This document shows positions 1 through 11,336 of a stretch of DNA of 64,000 nt, piece after piece. Numbering within the stretch: position 1 is the stretch's first letter; each line of letters opens with the position of its first letter. The position numbers and the translations under genes are program-made. The notes below the pieces were generated by a model, which did no database searches, had not been told where the DNA came from, and saw only the letters and a program-made list of their open reading frames with translations. This stretch comes from Pictodentalium vernedei (Eukaryota; Mollusca; Scaphopoda; Dentaliida; Dentaliidae): the NCBI GenBank assembly GCA_031216915.1, contig CM062293.1, positions 150,668,285 to 150,732,284 of the forward strand. The letters are read 5' to 3'.

Positions 1-1080
1 ACAGGGTGATGTTAAATGTAGTTAATTTAAGACTGGCTCAAACAAGATATAAGGGATCATATTAAATCATTTTTGAATTCAAGTTAGTAATGATGAAGTG
101 TTTTGTTGTTTCATTACTGTCTGGATAGTTAGAGACAGAATAAAGTGAAAGAAGCTGTTAAGTAATTAAGCTGTTACCTGTGGGAAGCCTGGAATGTTAC
201 CGGAGTTTTCCTTTACGGTACATGTATGCGTACGAGTCCTACTGGAAACTTTCAACTCTTTTCTTGCAGCTGGCAGTTATTCCTGCCAGCACACCAATAC
301 TCATGCCAACAGAAAGGGTGGTATAAATTGGCTTCTCTTCAACAGAATGTATCACTGAAAATTGTGGACCAATCATGTTACGAATGATAGCTGGGCTTTA
401 TTTGTTGGAAATTTTCAGCAAATCCAGTCATGGATGCTTTGAAAATTATGGACCAATCATGTTTCATTTGTTCGAAATTTTTCATCTGCTTTGAAGCAGC
501 CATGATTGGATTTCATGAAAAATGCAATAAAATACTCAGCAGGTTGAAGAGTGGAGGCCAAATATAGACTTTGAGCATTTTTGCTGCAATAGAACAGGTG
601 CACCAACATGAGGGCTCCGAGTAAGTTTGAAAGTATGTTGGCATTTGTTTCTAGATAAATCTTGGACCCATATGAAGGCAGCCAAGAAACAAGTTCAAAG
701 TTACAAAGTTCAAAGTGTAGCAAAAAATGTTTAAAAATCTCCGGGCCTTTAAAGGTTAATGGTATAACAGGACCTGTTAACCAGTGCCTAGTTTGCAAGT
801 TGTCTAAAGTGGGCAACAGGCTTGTAAACTTCAGCTAAACTTGACTTCATCCCATCCTATAGCTATACTTGCTGAAAGGGACTTTAAAACTCCAGTAAAC
901 AATAAACTTTGCTATTAAAATGTTGATAATTTTCCAAAATTTGTTTCCTAAACATACCTAATGGCCATCTTTGTGCGGGTGCATAAGCTATGTTTTGGAA
1001 GCAAAAAACAAACAGCTTTTGTGATTAAGGAAAAACGTTTACAAGTATCAACTTATGTTAGATAAAGTCTTAAAAATAAC
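1..1080. other. Non-coding flank with a degraded repeat fragment
   Basis: No convincing coding region is seen; the longest open frame (minus strand, 457-816) has no recognisable domain. Bases about 770-900 resemble the heads of the repeats at 20430-20630, 34370-34610 and 57740-57940 (shared words for 'aagtgggcaaca' and the following segment), so this is probably an old fragment of that short repeat. The rest is AT-rich and unassigned. Confidence 0.5.
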
Positions 1081-1290
1081 TATTTTTATACTGTACCAAT
1101 GACCCAGACTTAGCTGGTGCTAACTCCTTACATTATAGGGCCAAACACAAATTTTGCCCCCCCCAATCCCCAAAATTTGCATCCAAAACCGAAATTTCAA
1201 TGTCCTACGTGGTCCTCCATACCTTTTATCCACTGCGCATGCAGGAGGTCTCGAAATTGGCTCAAAAAGTCATTCTTTGTTTGGCCCTAA
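1081..1290 (+). repeat. Left inverted terminal repeat of DIRS copy B1
   Basis: It matches the left terminal repeats at 20788-21005 and 47515-47720 and, inverted, the right ones near 34.0-34.3 and 54.1-54.45 kb. It contains a C-run, a 'gcgcatgc' palindrome and the word TTTGGCCCT. The partner right repeat of this copy is absent from the window. Confidence 0.8.
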
Positions 1291-2419
1291 AATCAGTAAC
1301 ATGTCACTGATATCTGTGCTTGTAAATCTCAGTTTAAATGATGCCAGACACATAATTATGAAAGAAATGGTGGATCTAAGGATGAAATAAAAGGATGAGA
1401 GGAAGAAACAGTGGCAGAATGTGTTCAGGGCTGTAACTTATAATTTTTTTTACGAAATTATTTCATGTTCCCTAATTTCGGGGCATGAGCCTGATGATGT
1501 CATTCTGGCTATGAATTTACCATTGTTTGTTCAGTGTTTCCTCTCTCCCTTTCATTTATTCCCCCTTTGCTATTCTCCCATGCTTTTGGCATAATTTTTT
1601 GTAATTTTTTTTACTAAAATTTCTTGGGAATTTTGGCTTTGTAACAGAATAATTATTCTGTTTTTCCCCATGCTTATGTCCTCACCCTTGGGTGGTTAGG
1701 CGTTTTGGTCTGCATCTACCATCCGATGCACTGCAGTTTCTTCTCTGGAAGTCTCTGTTTTACATCGGATAGTGTTTAAATTGGTAACTGATTTTGGGCC
1801 ATGTTTACAGTGCCTGGAGTCATGTTTCCGGTTTTTGTACACTTTTGTTTACGTTGACAATGGTTACATCTGATAATAATTACTTGTCTTCTGTTTAGTT
1901 CTGCTCATAGCCAGATACATTAATATTGTCCGTAAATGTGACATTAATTTTTAAATATGTTTTAAAATTTTTGTCCACACTTACGCTTTTTTGGGATCCA
2001 TTTGGGCTCATTGTTCTCATTGGGAAGTTGGGCTCTCATGAAATTTTTTCGAGAAAATTTTTTTTCTTTTGAATTATTTTTTCGAAATGTTATAATGGAT
2101 TATTTTATATTATGTATCTTTGTTTTCAAGGGTTAGTGCGAGTACTATGACTGTTTATATTTTTTCATGATGAAAGAATATTGTTCAATTGTAATGCGAG
2201 GAAGTCTTCCTCTGATTCTCATGTTCATTGTGTTTCTTGTTGTCAATGTACTTGCACTAATTCTTGCTCAGTGTGTGTCAATTGGATGACAAACGTTGGA
2301 GCCGTGTGTCACGATAAATCGTTGGCGGTGAGAGGTTCATGCCGGTCCTCTCTCCGTAGGGTCACTCTAGTTTTTCAGTCTCTTTTTCAGAGGAACAAGA
2401 ACAGGGTGATGTTTCCATG

Positions 2420-4308
2420 ATGTCTTCAAGAAGTGTGCCTCCGTTGTCACAGTATAATAAGAGCTAGCAGCTAAAGTGCTCAAGAAAATACGACAATTGC
2501 CTAAGAGGTCCCTAGTAGGATCGACGGCATTGATCGTCCGCTAGCTCACCCGGTGTAGCGACCATTCATGGAATGGCTTGGCAGCCGGGTTTTGTCCATT
2601 GCGGTCCAGGGAAGCAGTTTGGGTGATGTGAGCACTAGAAACATTGAACTTGCACACCCAGCGACGACGGATCCGAGGATAGTACGGAGGAAGCCTGTCA
2701 GTCCGGTAGCTAGCTCATCCAGGTCTATCCAGACTGCGAGCAAGAGAGGCCCCCTCTCTCTTACAACACAACATCTGGGCCATGATGTTGTTGTATGTAA
2801 CGTTCGTTAGTCGGAGCATACGTCCACTCCTCCTGCTCGAGACGCTCCGTCGCATAGACAGTCCGATGCGGCTTGTCTGTTGGCTTCCTCATCCTCACTT
2901 CAGCACACACGACCGCACCTTGGCTAGTGACCACAGATATCCAGCCTGCATCGCCAACCAGGGAGTCCACGTCAACCAGGTCATGCCACCCGCTAGCCAA
3001 GGACACAAGGCCTTTCCAGTTGGGACGTTCGCATATCAGAAGTATGCAGGAATTAACGTCCCTAGAGCTTCCAGCGGCTAAATTACGTAAGACCGCGACT
3101 CCACAGGCCTCCGTGACGGACCTGCTATCGCAGATAGCTCAATTCATCACAGCATCCCAGCAGCTATCAGAAACTTTTTCAGTAAAGAACTATCTGAGCA
3201 AGCTGGGTCGGTTCGTCCCCTGCACAGTCAGTAAGGGACAACCGAGATTATTATGTGGTCCAGGCGGATGGTAAAAAAGGAATCAGCACAGCTGAAATTT
3301 TTCCTTTCCGAACAACTTAAGGTGGCCATAGATTTCATCCGGCATCACCTTTTAGAAGTTGTTTCTCTGGACAAAAATGCTGCGTTACCTGATAAAAAAC
3401 TGAAAGCGTCACTGGACACAGACTTTTTCGGCCAGATTAGGGACACCGTCCCTGAGTTTCCGACCCAGTCCAGAAATGTCACGGACATTAGAACTTTTGA
3501 ATGACGCTATATTCAAGCTAGCCTCTAAGACTGGCAAATCTGGTTTCTTATCGCCTAGCGCTATACAGCTGCCTTTCATCAATGTTAGGCATAAATTTGA
3601 AATGGCAGGACATGGCGTGACGAGAGTTCCTCTGTGTTTGGACGACTAGGCTGAAGACCTGGAATTGTCATTGCCGGTGTCCATGTCTATTTACTCCAGT
3701 ATACTGGAGACGACAATATCGTCTAATAGAATTTAGACGCATTATCTCACGCAGATCACCTTACCAGAGCGTTATCACTACGTCTCGAAGCGAAAGAATT
3801 CCAGGATGTTCAAACTTCCTTAAGAGTTCTTTTGAGGGCTATAGCATATTCTATGTATAACTCCGCCCTTTCAGTGGCAATATGGAGTTAGTCAGACGCG
3901 ATGCTGCCCTGGCTGCATCCACGAGAGTGGATAGTAAGGTGAAAAAACTCTCTTCCAGTCGCTCCGGTCTCAGGAGAGCTTCTCTTCGACGTTAAGCTTT
4001 CTACAATCTATATTAGATTACTAAGAAAGCTCCGGATTCTCTGCATTTATTCCACTTTGAAAAAGTCGGACTCAGAAGGGAGGAGTAAGGCAGGTTCTTC
4101 GGGGGTGAATACGTCCAAAGGAAGTTCCTATAGAGGATCAAATAAAGCCTCTACGTCTTACTCCGGAGACCGCCAGAGTAGCGACTCGCATAGGGGTCAT
4201 AATGCTGGCCAAGGTATCAGGTCAGATGCCCCTAGGTCGACTGGGCGAGGTGCGGGTCATGGAGGACGTGGTTTCTCCTTCCGCAATCCTCGCAGGGCCA
4301 GGAGGTGA
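2420..4308 (+). pseudogene. Broken gag-like ORF of DIRS copy B1
   Basis: Short open pieces in different frames (2568-2810, 2873-3274, 3253-3504, 4057-4308) cover the position of gag. The last piece is rich in Ser, Gly and Arg and ends in an RG-rich tail that resembles the end of the gag-like ORF of element A (28200-28321). The corresponding DNA is repeated, twice over, in copy B3 (48.85-51.1 kb). Many stops and frameshifts mean no product. The function as a DIRS gag is inferred from position and the basic tail. Confidence 0.7.
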
Positions 4309-4389
4309 TGGTCTAAACCTCTATTGCGTTCCAGTGGGCGGGAGGCTGTCGAGATTCTTAACCAATTGGTTGTCAATTACGGATGACCC

Positions 4390-5560
4390 ATGGGTGTAAG
4401 GGGTTATTTCCAAAGGTCTAAACTGTCCTTCAAGGAAAAACCTCTGTTAACTCGAAGTCCACGCTGGGCTCAGCTTCCATTAAATGTTCAGAAGAGAGAT
4501 TCGCTTCTATCAGAAGTTCAGTCTCTTCTGGACAAGAACGCTATAGACGTCATAGAAAACCAGGAATCTCCAGTTTTCTGCAGTCACCTGTTCCTGGTTC
4601 CAAGATCAGACGACTCGTTTCGTCCATTTATAGATCGGAGCTTCATAAACAAGCTGATCGTGGCTCCAAATTTTTATATGGAGACCATCCGATCAGTCAG
4701 AGCGAGCACTCTTATTCCAATGGAGCGGCTACGCACTCGTTCACTCCAGATATATTTTATCTCAGAGTTGGAGTGTGAAGACTCATTCGCTCGAATCGAA
4801 CATCGTCTTGTCGAATCAAGTGAAACAAGAGTTTCAGACTTGGGCAGATATTCAATGGTTAAGAGTACCACTGCAACTGCCGGATCCGAGTTTTACAATA
4901 ATGACGGATGCGAGTCAAACAGGTTGGGGCGCAACTCTGAGCCCAACAGATTCGAGGTGCCAGGGTTCTTGGGATCCGCAGTTCCTAACAAGTACATAAA
5001 CATCAAGAGATGATGTCAATATGGCTTGCGCTTCGTCAGTGAATGAACAGTCTTCAGAATTTGCATGTTCAAATTCTGTCCGACAATTCGACAGTAGTAG
5101 CGTACATTCGGAACCAGGGAGGCACTCATTCCATTCCGTTATTCAATTTAACGGAAAGGATCCTTCTGTTTGTCCTAGAGCATCAAGTTCGTCTATCGGT
5201 CTGTCATATACCGGGTCGTCAGAACGTTCTAGCAGACTTCCTTTTTCGGAAAGGTCGCATGTTGCCGTCAGAATGGACTCTCAACAAACGAGTATTCACT
5301 CAGATTTGCTACCAATGGGATCGTCCAATGATAGACTTATTTGCGACGCATCTCAACAATCAGTTTCAGACGTATGTGTCGCCATGCCCAGATCCTAGAG
5401 CGTTTGCAGTAGACGCTCTCTCGATCTCCTGGGACGGAATGATAGGATATGTGTATCCTCCATCTTCGTTTATTCAGCAGATATTGCTAAAAATCAAGCA
5501 ATCTTACTGCAAGATCCTGTTTGTAGCATCTCTGTCACCCCAGGTGTCTGTTCAGGGACA
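4390..5560 (+). pseudogene. DIRS B1 RT (core deleted)-RNase H-MT-like remnant
   Basis: The first part (4390-4710) encodes the RT fingers, with SPVFCSHLFLVP and METIRSVRAS. It then jumps straight to a thumb/connection segment (LIPMERLRTRSLQ). Compared with element A, about 510 nt are missing, removing the palm with its YLDD box. RNase H follows in another frame, with MTDASQTGWGATL near 4901 and LSDNSTVVAYIRNQGG near 5070. The MT-like segment follows (IDLFATHLNNQ, PDPRAFAVDALS). The deletion alone makes reverse transcription by this copy impossible. Confidence 0.82.
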
Positions 5561-5739
5561 GACAGGTGTCTGTTCTGGGACATTACGCGGAAGCTTCCTC
5601 CATGGGAGGACCTTCTTTCGCAGTGGAAATCGCGCACACTGCATCACAACCCGCAAGGTCTCAACCTTCACATATTTCCATTGTGCTGTCCTTCTTGCAT
5701 GGCAAGCATTTACAGGATGGGCAGTGGACGCAATTTCTA

Positions 5740-6721
5740 ACTGTAGGAGGACCTCCTCTTCGCTAAATTATGCTGCTAAGTGGAAGGTTTTTTTACGGTG
5801 GTGCAGGGATCATTCTGTTGATATTTATGATCCCTCCATTTCCAGACATTGCTAATTTTCTAGTCTACCTGTTTGACGAGATCAAACTGCAGCCTGTTAC
5901 CATTAAGGGCTATATGTCTATGCTATCTGATACCTATGCACATCATGATAGTTTACAGATAGGATCTAATGTCTCTTTATCTAAGTTAGTGAAAAACTTT
6001 TCGATAAATAGACCTAGAACCCTTAGATTAATTCCTAAGTGGAATTTAGCTTGGGTTCTTCTTAAGCTAAAAGAAGCGCCATTTGAGCCTCTTGATACAG
6101 TGGACTTCAAATTCTTATCTTATAAGACAGCTTTTCTCTTAGCCTTCTCTTCTGCTAGAAGAGTTTGTGAGCTTCATGCATTATCTGTTGATGATTCTCA
6201 CTATCGTAGTAGGTAATACTATTACCTTGACTACTAATGTTGGATTTTTGGCTAAGAATCAGGCTCCTAATAAGTATCCGGATCCTATTGTTATTAAGGC
6301 TCTTCCGTCTTCAGACGGGCATAGGCCTTTACTCTGTCCTGTTAGAGCTATACGTATTTACAAACGTAGATCTGAGTTTATCAGAAAGGGATGTTAATGT
6401 TTCTTTCTGTCTCTGCTGCCAAATAGAAGGGACATTACGGTCCATTCTATTGCTAGGTGGATTCAGTTAACTATCCGTACTGCTTATAAAAAATTATGTT
6501 CAACTCAGCAGTCTGTGCTTAAGATTTCGGCACATGAAGTAAGAGCTCTATCTACATCTTGGGCTTATGCTAATAGTGTTGCTATTACAGATTTGATGAA
6601 GGCTGCATATTGGTCTCAGCCTTCCACATTCACGAATTTTTATCTTAGAAATATTGAGTCCATTTCTGGAGACCTGCATTGTTTAGGTCCGTTATCTGTT
6701 GCTCAAAATGTCGTCCACTAA
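5740..6721 (+). pseudogene. DIRS B1 tyrosine recombinase, frameshifted
   Basis: The recombinase is readable in several frames. The N-terminal part starts with NYAAKWKVFLRWC and QPVTIKGYMSML. The catalytic part has SARRVCELHAL (first arginine present), a middle segment at 6206-6397, and a C-terminal piece with HEVRALSTSWAY (HxxR) and FYLR (candidate nucleophile tyrosine) at 6515-6721. The catalytic residues therefore survive in the DNA, but at least three frame breaks separate them. The family (DIRS YR, which integrates circular DNA) is clear from these boxes and the context. Confidence 0.82.
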
Positions 6722-6737
6722 ACAGTTGCAACTATAG

Positions 6738-7989
6738 CAGGGTTCCCGTGGGGCCTTGAAAACCTGGAAAAGCTTGGAATTCGTCAAAAGGTCATTCAAG
6801 GCCTTGAAAGCCTTGAATTTCCAATGGGAGCCTTGAAAAGCCTGGAAAATCGGATAATTTTGTGATGCATAATTTAACCCGAACATATTTTACGGCATTT
6901 ACAGCAAATGTAACTGTGTGGTTTATTAATCCAGTCATATTTTGGAGTATTTACGGCAGTGCTAATGCGTGCATTATGAATAGAACTTTGCAGTGATGTG
7001 ACACTGAAATCCTTTGAATCAAGCATTGTGAATGGTTGCTATTGATGTGGGTGAGCACAATGGTGTATATTTAAGCCAATGGGAAGATTTATTGTAAATT
7101 CTGCCTGTTCGAATGCTGAGCACACGTGCGTGGATAATTTATTCATATTGAAAATATTACAAATGGATGATTGTTCAGTTGAACCATTTGAGTATTTCTG
7201 AAGCATGTATGTCTGATGAATTTGCCACAACGTCATCTTAAAGTCCTGGCACGGGCAGTCGCCATCACAATTCCGAGTTTGGATTTCCAAATGAAAGTGT
7301 TATTGTCTTATTCACCTCAAATGTTAACTTGTGCGATTTTAAGGATGAATCGCCCATGTATGAAACGTTAAAAACTTTTCGACACTTACTGCATTTAGCT
7401 GAATACTGTTCAACTGGAACAGGCACTAACCAGTTATAGTATGCAGTTGATTTAATCCAAGCTTGTTGGAAGGTACAGTTCCCCACAACGGAATTACATT
7501 TTGCTTTTCGAATGACATTTCCAGAGACATTGTGGGTTACGAAATGTGTCATTTACATGTAACATGTAGTTTACTCATTGGGAAAAAGGATGACATCAAT
7601 TCATTTGCATTCAGTAAGTATTCAGTTAGAATAGCGGTACATGTACAAGAGACATAGCTATTGTGCCACCTGGTAATTACACTGCAGTTGTAGGATAAAC
7701 ACAAGAAAATGTCTTTCTCAGGCTCACTAATTCTAATCAGTGATATCATTGCTTGGATAGCTTTCAGAAAGAGTTTTCCAAGATATGATGTTAAGTGTTA
7801 GAATTACCAACAAAGGGAAATATAAGAGAAAGTTTCTAGTCGTTATCTGATAATTTAGGGTACTTTGCCAGTCTTGGCCTTGAAAAGCCTTGAATTTCAT
7901 AAATGGAGGCCTTGAAAATCCACGAAAATTGCCAAGAAATGGCCTGAAATGGCCTTGAATTTCAAAGATTTTAACCTGGGGGAACCCTG
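6738..7989. mobile_element. Non-autonomous DNA transposon inside DIRS B1
   Basis: The element starts CAGGGTTCCC and ends with its complement GGGAACCCTG. It is flanked on both sides by TATAG (6733-6737 and 7990-7994). Both ends carry repeated words of the type 'ccttgaaaagccttgaattt', in opposite orientation. About 1.25 kb; no open frame has transposase features. CAGGG-type ends are known in hAT and P superfamilies, which make 8-bp duplications, so a 5-bp match leaves the superfamily open. Confidence 0.75.
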
Positions 7990-7994
7990 TATAG

Positions 7995-8356
7995 TTATTT
8001 TCACTGAAAAGTCCCATTCATTTTTGTAAAAATATACCAAATCTCTTTGTAGGACCTTTTTTATGGCTTAAGAAACTCATTTTTGTTTTGGGTTGAGATG
8101 AAGTTTTGTGAACAAAAGGTGTTGACGTTGGCTCTCATTAACTTCTAACTTTTTTTGGTGTAAAGTGTAGTGAATAATAAAAGTTCCTCACAGTAGAAGC
8201 TGACCTTATGTAGTGCAGGTTGGCGATGTAATAAACAAATATAAAGGTCTCCCTCTCTCCTCACAATTGACAACCTGATCTGTCAGCATGAAACAAAGCT
8301 TCACATTTCACTCAAACATGGGCAAGAAATATATATATAAACTTTTTCTTGTACTG
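7995..8356. other. Unassigned non-coding DNA
   Basis: AT-rich sequence with no reading frame or repeat I recognise. It could include decayed 3' sequence of DIRS B1, but no right terminal repeat is seen. Confidence 0.4.
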
Positions 8357-8607
8357 TTAACCAGTAGAGTGCTAAAATATTTTTGGTCATCAAAATTTGT
8401 TCACTTGTCTTTTGCTTTGTTGTAATTTATGGGAGAGTGCCAAGTAGTACTCTCTCATAAATTATAACAATTCAAATCATTATAGACTAAATAATATTGC
8501 TTCAAAGATAATATGAAGCGCCTCCACTGAATATGAAGCGTGTATGTTGTAGTACCTGTAATCCAGAATGAAGCCCAAATATGGACCTCCAGCACTCTTC
8601 CAGTTAA
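8357..8607. mobile_element. TTAA-flanked foldback element, family E (copy 1)
   Basis: The two ends are inverted (CCAGTAGAGTGCT and AGCACTCTTCCAG), each bordered by TTAA. A central hairpin is built on GGGAGAGTGCC and its complement, with 'aatttatg' stems. The same structure recurs at 41597-41813 and 46646-47333. TTAA target duplication suggests a piggyBac- or Kolobok-type MITE. Confidence 0.75.
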
Positions 8608-8734
8608 GCACAATAAATAGTAAGTTTTAAATATCCAATCTACTAGTACCATCACCATTTTAGATTTCCAAAGGATAAATGATCATCCATGGGTTGCTAT
8701 TTGGGTGAAGGTCTACCCACTGGGTAGTGGCATC

Positions 8735-8940
8735 AAAGACCCTCTGCATACCTTTACATATAAATGGAGTGCTGAATTATTTTTTCGTGGGCAAAATGTG
8801 TTCATTTATATCATACACCTTGTAACAATTTTTGGGAGAGTGCCCACTGGCACATCCACAGAATATGAAGCCTTTATGTTGCAGTACCTGCACTTCAGAA
8901 TAAACCCCAAATACGGGCTTCCAGTGCTCAACGAGTTATA
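8735..8940. mobile_element. Degraded family E element (copy 2)
   Basis: It resembles copy 1 (GGGAGAGTGCCCACTGGCAC centre, 'gaatatgaagcc', 'gggcttccagtgctc') but has lost its clean ends. Its right edge is interrupted by the TA-flanked element at 8941. Confidence 0.55.
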
Positions 8941-9384
8941 TAGTGGAAGCCTGTAAATTGAATAGTCATTTTGTCACTGAAAATTATTCAATTAACAGGA
9001 GTATTTAATTAACAGGGATTTGGTCAGTTTCCCATATTTTAGAGATAAACTGAGCATTTATTCTGTTATATCTTGTTTGAAAGAGCTCATGACTGCTCTT
9101 TTGAACAAGATATAATAGATTAAATGCCTGTATTGGTCCTATTGGATGTACTGAGGTCAAACAGGTCATTCTTTAAACAAGGGGAATTTAGTGATTGACA
9201 GGGTAATTTCTCGACATATCACAAGTTTTTTTTAATTCAATTAACAGGAGATTACTCTGTAACCTATATGCAATTAACATGTATAATTTGTACTGTTGGT
9301 GTGGTAAATGATTTGGTGTTCAGAAGTTATAGTCAGTTAACAGGATTATTCAATTAATAGATATATTATTAAGTGGGCTCCACT
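8941..9384. mobile_element. Pogo/Tigger-like MITE, family D (copy 1)
   Basis: It begins TAGTGGAAGCC (one change from CAGTGGAACCC) and ends GGGCTCCACT, with TA on both outer sides. Inside are repeated 'attcaattaacagg' words and a short palindrome around 'tcttgtttgaaagagctc'. The same layout occurs at 46701-47137. CAGTGGA-type ends and TA duplication fit the Tc1/mariner pogo group. No transposase is encoded. Confidence 0.7.
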
Positions 9385-9638
9385 ATATCTCAGATTTTTT
9401 TTCATTTTTAGGTTTTTTCGATGATATACACCTACAGATTTCGTTCACTGTGTGGTAAAGAGGAAAATGGACAGTCTAATATTTATTGAACAAGAATATT
9501 AGTACTTTAAGGGAATATCAATGTAGTTCGCAATTCATTTGAAGTTGAACAGAATAAAAATGGGAACGGTCATATGACGTACAGGAGAAATTACTCGATC
9601 ATAATTTTTAAAACTTAGTTCCTCAATCAAAATACAAA
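9385..9638. other. Short non-coding stretch before the first recognised exon
   Basis: A pyrimidine tract and AG at about 9387-9411 could be a splice acceptor, followed by a short open stretch and GTAAAG. This is too weak to call an exon. An in-frame TAA at 9609-9611 closes the frame upstream of the exon 1 ATG. Confidence 0.4.
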
Positions 9639-10205
9639 ATGTATCCACACAGGAAAAAAGAGAAAATGAAGCAATCATATGAAAGTGAAACAGAAACTAA
9701 AACACTTCACAGACTCCCAGGTGAAGACATGGGTATGATTCTTGGAATAGAAGGTGGGAGACAGGGTTCCAAAGTTGAGAGAATTGTTGTTAAAAGTGTC
9801 TCGCTTGGTGGTGCTGCGAGTAAGGCCACTGGAGGTTCCATGGGTATTTGTGAAGGAGACAACATCATTGAAGTCAATGGTACTAACTTGTTGCAATATA
9901 CTCACGATGAATGCATCAACATATTGCGAGACTTGCCTCTTCAAGTAAACTTGAAAATCTGTCGACAGTATGTATCCTCGGACACATTACCAGCTGTGTA
10001 TCTACCCCGTCATGAAGCTACAAGGATGGACAGTTGTACAGAATCTGAAAGTGATGGGACTGGAGAGCTGGAAAATTCCTTTTCCCTAAGAGAGGAACCT
10101 CCTGCAGGATTTACTTTGGTTGAAGTGGTCTTGAAGAAGAAAGAAGGTGAAAGGCTTGGTTTAAGCATTGTTCCCAGTTATGGAGAAACAAAAGACTTTT
10201 ATCAG
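9639..10205 (+). CDS. Giant PDZ scaffold gene, exon 1 (PDZ1, first half of PDZ2)
   Basis: This exon encodes 189 residues. PDZ1 spans about residues 28-112: the ligand-binding loop is MGMILGI, followed by GGAAS, GDNIIEVNG and a helix THDECINILRDLP. A linker leads into the start of PDZ2 (about residue 155, loop LGLSI). The exon ends at CAG before GTTTGT, in phase 0, and joins exon 2 exactly inside PDZ2. PDZ domains bind C-terminal peptides of membrane proteins and build junctional or signalling complexes. The ATG at 9639 is the first after an in-frame stop at 9609. A CACACAG at 9646-9652 could instead be an acceptor, making this an internal exon. The family is not settled; PDZD2/IL-16-like, PTPN13-like and FRMPD-like proteins are candidates. 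Confidence 0.85.
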
Positions 10206-10657
10206 GTTTGTAGAATTTGATTCTGTTTGATTCAAAATCATCCCAATGTTTGAATTTAAGTCGCACCAGTTCAGAAATTGTAGAATCATTGAGATGTTCT
10301 CAAAATTCCATCAAATGTCTCCTCTTGAACTGTTCTTCTGAGGATACAAGAAGAGTTTGAGGAGGTTGCAGTTCTGAAACTACTCGAGAATATTCCACTT
10401 GTTTGAATAAATTAGAGCTGAAACGGTTAACCGATTAATCGATGATCAACATCTTGATCGATCCAAAAAGTAATTGATTGATTGACCGTTGCTTTTGAAT
10501 TACTGTATTATATGGATTAACAAAGGAATAAACTTGCTCCAAAACAGGTAGACATTGTTACACTGACTCACATCAATTATATGAGACAGAGTAAAGCATG
10601 CAAGTTACTTGCTGGCATACTTGTTTACTTGCATGATCATCATACTGTATCAGTAGT

Positions 10658-10950
10658 AGGAAGTGACTCAGTAGGTAGAGGTGCAGGCTGCAAGCCGAGA
10701 GGTCCTCGGTTTGAATCCCACATGCGGCAACCGTGTTGTGACCTTGGGCAAGACACTTCACCCCCATTGTCCACGTGGGGGCACGGTGGCTCTGTGTACT
10801 AAGGCGTACTGCATGTCGATGGTGCACTTGTCTTCAACCAATGCTAACCCTGCTTGTGTGGAGTTAGTATGTGGGTGGTCTGACAGTTGCTTGGTGGTTC
10901 TCTCCGGTACTCAGAAATATGTGACCTTAAAAACACCAATAAATAAATAA
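10658..10950 (+). mobile_element. tRNA-headed SINE
   Basis: The head has an A-box-like TGACTCAGTAGGTAGAGG near 10664 and a B-box-like GGTTTGAATCCC at 10708-10719. The body contains 'ccttgggcaagacactt' and 'aaggcgtactgcatgtcgatggt'. The tail ends in 'gtgaccttaaa..caccaataaataaataa'. The body and tail are shared with the SINEs at 18239-18652 and 63527-63901. Pol III promoter boxes and the simple-repeat tail are standard for SINEs mobilised by a LINE. Confidence 0.82.
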
Positions 10951-10958
10951 TGGTCATT

Positions 10959-11208
10959 TTAACCCTTTAGCCATTGCTGGTAGCAGATCATACTTGCAAA
11001 ATAAATTCATGAATTACTAAAAAATTTTCAATTTTTGTCTCAAAAACATAGCTTATGACCCCTCATTGGAATGAGCTCAATGAGCTCGTTTGAATGTGGG
11101 GTCATAAGCTATGCTTTTGAGACAAAAATTGAAAACATAATAAATTTGAATGGAGATTTTTGTAAAAAGGCTTAGTCGTTTTTGTTTGTTATGTTTGGTA
11201 AAGGTTTC
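10959..11208. mobile_element. Palindromic TTAA MITE, family A (degraded copy)
   Basis: A near-palindrome built on ATAGCTTATGACCCC and its complement around a TGAGCTCAATGAGCTCGTT centre. Left end TTAACCCTTTAG; right end decayed (GGTAAAGG). About 250 bp. Confidence 0.75.
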
Positions 11209-11336
11209 ATGCTGTAAATTATCAACGGTATGACAATTATTCATAGATATCTATTTGGACAATTGTTTAATCGGTTAACCAAGGTTAATCCATGTGATTA
11301 ATCGATCAAGAAAACCCCTTAGCCGTTTTAGCTCTA

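Larger units (their letters stand above)
1081..6737 (+). mobile_element. DIRS-type retrotransposon copy B1, 3' truncated
   Basis: The left inverted terminal repeat (about 1081-1290) matches the left ends of the copies at 20.8 kb and 47.5 kb, including the ACCAATGACCCAGAC start. Inside, in order, are a long leader, a broken gag region, a reverse transcriptase with its core deleted, RNase H, the DIRS MT-like segment and a broken tyrosine recombinase. This order is that of DIRS1-like elements. The recombinase end is cut by a DNA transposon at 6738, and no right terminal repeat appears beyond it, so the copy is truncated. It lies upstream of the host gene, in the same direction. Confidence 0.85.
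10413..11336. mobile_element. hAT-like non-autonomous element in intron 1
   Basis: Inverted ends read TAGAGCTGAAACGGTTAACCG on the left and its approximate complement (CGGTTAACC further in, GTTTTAGCTCTA at the end) on the right. AGAGCTGAAACG-type ends with 'attaatcgat' words resemble hAT families in invertebrates (memory). No clean 8-bp duplication is visible. It has itself received a SINE (10658-10950) and a palindromic MITE (about 10959-11208). Confidence 0.55.

Noticed and set aside
9412-9460. Possible small upstream exon after a pyrimidine tract
   Set aside because: Open and bordered by AG and GTAAAG, but too short, without domain or confirmed phase to exon 1.
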